Assembly (NCBI GenBank): GCA_902785445.1
Contig: CACZYN010000072.1
Coordinates: 1-8,461 of the forward strand
Origin: an uncultured Anaerovibrio sp.
Lineage (GTDB): Bacteria; Bacillota; Negativicutes; Selenomonadales; Selenomonadaceae
Reading direction: 5' to 3'
DNA: 8,461 bases
The translations under genes were made by a program, and so were the position numbers. Below the pieces are notes generated by a model, which made no database searches, was not told where the DNA came from, and saw only the letters and a program-made list of their open reading frames with translations. Shown here one piece after another: positions 6,760 through 8,461 of the stretch (the first letter of the stretch is position 1; the number at the start of each line of letters is the position of its first letter).

Positions 6760-6993
6760 ATGGTAAAATTTGCCGTAATAAATGAAAATGACAGTGGTTT
6801 GGATATTATCGATATTTGTGGCTCGGCTGAAGAGGCTGAAAAATTGGCAGCCAGTGAGTTTGCTTTATTAAAGGGTGAAGCTTTGGAAAATACAGTTATT
6901 GCGATAAGAGAAATTACAGATGAAGATTTGGCTGCTTTAAGTGACGTATCCTCATTGAGGGGTTATAAGCTTGTGAAAGAATTTAAAAAGTAA
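6760..6993 (+). CDS. Hypothetical acidic 77-aa protein
   Basis: I do not recognise this family. The ATG at 6760 has a strong GGAGGT site (6746-6751) with an 8-nt gap, so it is very likely translated. The protein is short, acidic and probably cytoplasmic, with no signal peptide or membrane segment. The pattern suggests a small beta-alpha-beta fold: a strand at the start (VKFAVINE), an Ala/Glu-rich helix (about residues 21-40), a second strand (NTVIAIREI, about 44-52), then a helix or turn and a basic end (EFKK). It has one cysteine and no catalytic motif I can name. It is transcribed divergently from korDABC from a shared control region and is followed 12 nt later by a strong terminator. A link to kor is only positional. 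Confidence 0.8.
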   Translation: MVKFAVINENDSGLDIIDICGSAEEAEKLAASEFALLKGEALENTVIAIREITDEDLAALSDVSSLRGYKLVKEFKK

Positions 6994-7005
6994 AAGGGCT
7001 ATATG

Positions 7006-7049
7006 AAAGAGGGCTGTCCGTATAATCTGTTATACGGACAGCCCTCTTT
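7006..7049. terminator. Bidirectional rho-independent terminator, 20-bp perfect stem
   Basis: Arms 7006-7025 and 7030-7049 pair perfectly (AAAGAGGGCTGTCCGTATAA with its complement) around a TCTG loop. A-rich and T-rich flanks give a U-tract on both strands. It lies between the convergent 77-aa and 99-aa genes; its right end touches the stop codon at 7049-7051. Confidence 0.93.
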
Positions 7050-7348
7050 TATTTAAGGAGCTGATCTTCTCCCATTACGTATATTTTGTAAGACATACTC
7101 GGCAACATCTTTTTTAATTTTTGGAAATAATTATATAATTCCAAAGTGCTGGTGGTTTTTCCTACCAAGGTGTAGTCATAACCACTTAAACTATCGTAAC
7201 ATTTTTCTATGATACAATCTTTTTTGATTGTGCTTAGAAATACTTTCTTTTCCTGAAGTACAGCAAAAGAAACATTGATATACGCCCTTAGTCCTATATT
7301 ATCCCCCCTGATCTCCGTTAATTCATTAATAATGTCTTTTTTAACCAT
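7049..7348 (-). CDS. Hypothetical 99-aa protein
   Basis: I do not recognise this family. I place the start at the ATG at 7348 because GGAGGGG (7355-7361) ends 6 nt before it. A TTG start at 7363 would give five more residues but would overlap that ribosome site. The protein is lysine-rich and has two cysteines in D-C-I-I-E-K-C (about residues 44-49). No signal peptide or clear transmembrane helix is seen. The second half (LELYNYFQKLKKMLP, then SYKIYVMG) suggests a helix followed by a strand. The gene is monocistronic: it has its own -35/-10 promoter, a terminator right after its stop and another upstream. It is more AT-rich than fbp or kor, which may mean weaker selection or later acquisition. 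No function can be given. Confidence 0.78.
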   Translation of the reverse strand: MVKKDIINELTEIRGDNIGLRAYINVSFAVLQEKKVFLSTIKKDCIIEKCYDSLSGYDYTLVGKTTSTLELYNYFQKLKKMLPSMSYKIYVMGEDQLLK

Positions 7349-7354
7349 ATTGTT

Positions 7355-7361
7355 CCCCTCC
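7355..7361 (-). promoter_or_regulatory. Ribosome binding site deciding the 99-aa gene start
   Basis: On the minus strand GGAGGGG is followed by AACAAT and then ATG (7348-7346), an ideal 6-nt spacing. It overlaps the alternative TTG codon at 7363-7361, which therefore cannot be the start. Confidence 0.8.
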
Positions 7362-7404
7362 AAAATAGTTAAAAGAATATAAAATATTTAATTAACTAAC
7401 TAAA

Positions 7405-7433
7405 ATTATAAAGTAGTTTATGCTAAAATTCAA
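7405..7433 (-). promoter_or_regulatory. Sigma-A promoter of the 99-aa gene
   Basis: On the minus strand, -35 TTGAAT (7433-7428), a 17-nt spacer and a perfect -10 TATAAT (7410-7405). Predicted start about 7398, leader about 50 nt. The rest of the 7364-7494 gap is plain AT-rich sequence. Confidence 0.65.
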
Positions 7434-7494
7434 TAAATTTTTAAAATATTATTAAGTTTTCAGATATATGAAATGTTTTATCCTACAAAAGACC

Positions 7495-7525
7495 TAAAAA
7501 GCTCCCTCTATGAGGGAGCTTTTTA
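7495..7525. terminator. Rho-independent terminator after the 140-aa gene
   Basis: A stem of 14 bp with core GCTCCCTC (7501-7508) / GAGGGAGC (7512-7519), extended by A-T pairs, with a TAT loop. It starts 9 nt after the stop codon of the leftward gene at 7535 and has a U-tract on either strand. It isolates the 99-aa gene from upstream transcription. Confidence 0.92.
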
Positions 7526-7534
7526 AAGTCATAT

Positions 7535-7957
7535 TCAATAAAATAATTCGCTGGCAATACTACGACTTGGCCGCATAACCATAGTCTGCTGGGCAAGAAG
7601 AGGTGTACCATCTGTCCCCAATTTTACCGGTGCATTTTCATCTGGTACGGCAATCATATGGGGCTTTTTACGATAACGGCTTACGATTTCGCCATCCTTG
7701 TATTCTGTAATCATAACACTGCCGTCCGGCATTATACGGCGAATAATATCAGTGATTTGCCGATCGTCTTTCAGGGATTGGATTTCTTGGCGCAGTTCCT
7801 GCATTCGTTTCGTATCGTCCTTTATGGAGTCAATTTTATCAGCCAGAATCTCCTTGAAGGCATTGGCAGTGGCAGCAGAATCCACACTGACGATACCATT
7901 GCCTGACTCAGTTATGGACGAGTGGGTACTTAATTTCTCGGTGGTACGGATTGACAT
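7535..7957 (-). CDS. Hypothetical 140-aa protein with central coiled-coil-like helix
   Basis: I do not recognise this family. The N-terminus (about residues 1-30) is Ser/Thr-rich and looks disordered. Residues about 32-66 form a charged helix (ADKIDSIKDDTKRMQELRQE and on) likely to be a coiled coil. Then comes a compact strand-rich part: MPDGSVMITEYKDGEIVSRY (about 76-95) reads like a beta hairpin. The tail is loose and ends in ELFY. There is no signal peptide, membrane segment or metal motif. The start at 7957 is the first ATG, with a weak GGTGA site (7962-7966). It is followed by a strong terminator and preceded by a hairpin, so it is probably a single-gene unit, though read-through from the tRNA is possible. 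The layout resembles small flagellar or surface accessory proteins, but that is only an impression. Confidence 0.8.
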   Translation of the reverse strand: MSIRTTEKLSTHSSITESGNGIVSVDSAATANAFKEILADKIDSIKDDTKRMQELRQEIQSLKDDRQITDIIRRIMPDGSVMITEYKDGEIVSRYRKKPHMIAVPDENAPVKLGTDGTPLLAQQTMVMRPSRSIASELFY

Positions 7958-8032
7958 ATATTCACCAACTTTCTTATAGGCATATTAAACGTACTCTAAA
8001 ATATATATCGTTGTTTTGGCGATTAAACATAA

Positions 8033-8069
8033 AAGACGAGTAAAAATGAATGATCATTTTACTCGTCTT
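8033..8069. terminator. Hairpin downstream of tRNA-Gly (likely terminator)
   Basis: Arms 8033-8045 and 8057-8069 (AAGACGAGTAAAA and its complement) continue, after a one-base A bulge, into TGA/TCA around an ATGA loop. On the minus strand it lies 11 nt past the tRNA 3' end and is followed by TTTTATGTTT, a modest U-tract. It probably ends the tRNA transcript, perhaps incompletely. Confidence 0.75.
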
Positions 8070-8080
8070 GGAATACATTT

Positions 8081-8154
8081 TGGAGCGGGCGAGGGGAATC
8101 GAACCCCCCTCTAAAGCTTGGGAAGCTTCCATTCTACCAATGAACTACGCCCGC
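8081..8154 (-). tRNA. tRNA-Gly, anticodon CCC
   Basis: A 74-nt cloverleaf including an encoded CCA end. The acceptor stem GCGGGCG pairs with CGCCCGC. The D arm is GTTC/GAAT with the GGTA loop. The anticodon stem GAAGC/GCTTT holds the 7-nt loop TTCCCAA, so the anticodon is CCC (plus-strand 8120-8122) and reads GGG. The variable loop is 4 nt, and the T arm is GGGGG/CCCCT with the loop TTCGATT. The discriminator is U73. All stems pair, with only G-U wobbles at 10-25, 27-43 and 49-65. A strong promoter lies just upstream and a hairpin just downstream. Confidence 0.96.
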
Positions 8155-8166
8155 GCTCGATTACAT

Positions 8167-8195
8167 ATTATATAATAAAATTACTCCAACATCAA
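8167..8195 (-). promoter_or_regulatory. Sigma-A promoter of tRNA-Gly
   Basis: On the minus strand, -35 TTGATG (8195-8190), exactly 17 nt, then a perfect -10 TATAAT (8172-8167). Predicted start about 8160, giving a leader of about 6 nt. The -35 lies 4 nt beyond the stop codon of the preceding gene. Confidence 0.75.
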
Positions 8196-8198
8196 CAA

Positions 8199-8461
8199 TT
8201 ATTTATCCAGGAAGGGGCTTTTAGTGCTGTTTTTACTGCTGCTAAGAGCGGCACTGAGCCCTGGTATGCTGTTGATTTTATCCGCCAGTTTTACCTGATC
8301 CTTCAAGGCGGCTTCCGTCATTGGCGGATTGGTAAAAGAAGCTTCCGTAGGAGAAATCGGCATGCCGTTGTTATCTGTTGCCGGAGGTGCAGAGACTGCT
8401 TCCTTGGTGGACGATGCAGTTGTACTATCATGTTTCGTGATAATTACATCCAGTTCATCGC
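8199..8461 (-). CDS. C-terminal end of an unidentified Ser/Thr/Pro-rich protein (5'-truncated)
   Basis: An open frame enters from the right edge on the minus strand and runs 86 codons to TAA at 8199-8201. The visible part starts DELDVIITKHDSTTASS, then a Ser/Thr/Pro/Ala-rich linker (about residues 10-45, with APPATDNNGMP and TNPPMTEAAL), then a short helical piece (KDQVKLADKINSIPGLSAAL), and ends SPFLDK. The composition is that of a flexible tail. No domain is visible, so the identity depends on the missing N-terminal part. The gene reads the same way as the tRNA and the 140-aa gene. Its stop lies close to the tRNA promoter, and no terminator separates them, so some read-through into the tRNA is likely. 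Confidence 0.65.
   Translation of the reverse strand, partial: DELDVIITKHDSTTASSTKEAVSAPPATDNNGMPISPTEASFTNPPMTEAALKDQVKLADKINSIPGLSAALSSSKNSTKSPFLDK

Noticed and set aside
7958..8032. Promoter for the 140-aa gene
   Set aside because: Candidates such as TTTAAT and TATATT match poorly; none is good enough to list.

Overview
The window looks like chromosomal DNA of an anaerobic, low-to-moderate-GC Firmicute. A Negativicutes / Selenomonas-type organism is my best guess. The reasons are the class III (Firmicutes-type) fructose-1,6-bisphosphatase, the ferredoxin-dependent four-subunit 2-oxoglutarate oxidoreductase, strong GGAGG-type ribosome binding sites, and AT-rich intergenic regions with sigma-A style promoters and rho-independent hairpins. 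The family-level placement is inference. I see no mobile element, CRISPR array, phage gene or origin.

Layout. Positions 1-1513 (+) hold the 3' three quarters of fbp (gluconeogenesis), cut by the window edge. After a 65-nt gap comes a full methyl-accepting chemotaxis protein with a double-Cache-like sensor (1579-3633, +). A perfect 17-bp bidirectional terminator (3674-3710) separates it from the convergent korD-korA-korB-korC operon, which is read leftwards from 6412 to 3716. The operon genes overlap by 4 nt (korD/korA) or 1 nt (korA/korB), or are 2 nt apart (korB/korC), so they are almost certainly one transcript.

The 347-nt region 6413-6759 has two back-to-back extended -10 promoters. One drives kor leftwards and has an 8-4-8 inverted repeat in its leader. 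The other points right to a possible 32-codon aromatic-rich ORF and a 77-aa acidic protein (6760-6993). Then come a 20-bp bidirectional terminator, a leftward 99-aa orphan gene (7049-7348) with its own good promoter, a third hairpin terminator, a 140-aa orphan gene (7535-7957, -), a fourth hairpin, tRNA-Gly(CCC) (8081-8154, -) with a clear promoter, and the 3' end of another leftward gene (8199-8461).

Functionally, the left two thirds is central metabolism plus sensing. Fbp makes fructose-6-phosphate in gluconeogenesis. KorDABC links 2-oxoglutarate and succinyl-CoA through reduced ferredoxin, in a branched or partial TCA cycle. The MCP reports an unknown extracellular ligand to the flagellar motor. 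The right third (6.5-8.46 kb) is the least explained part: four to five short genes I cannot assign, most bounded by strong terminators and so transcribed independently. I do not see convincing evidence of a new multi-gene system. The best leads are the shared kor/77-aa control region and the small orphan proteins.
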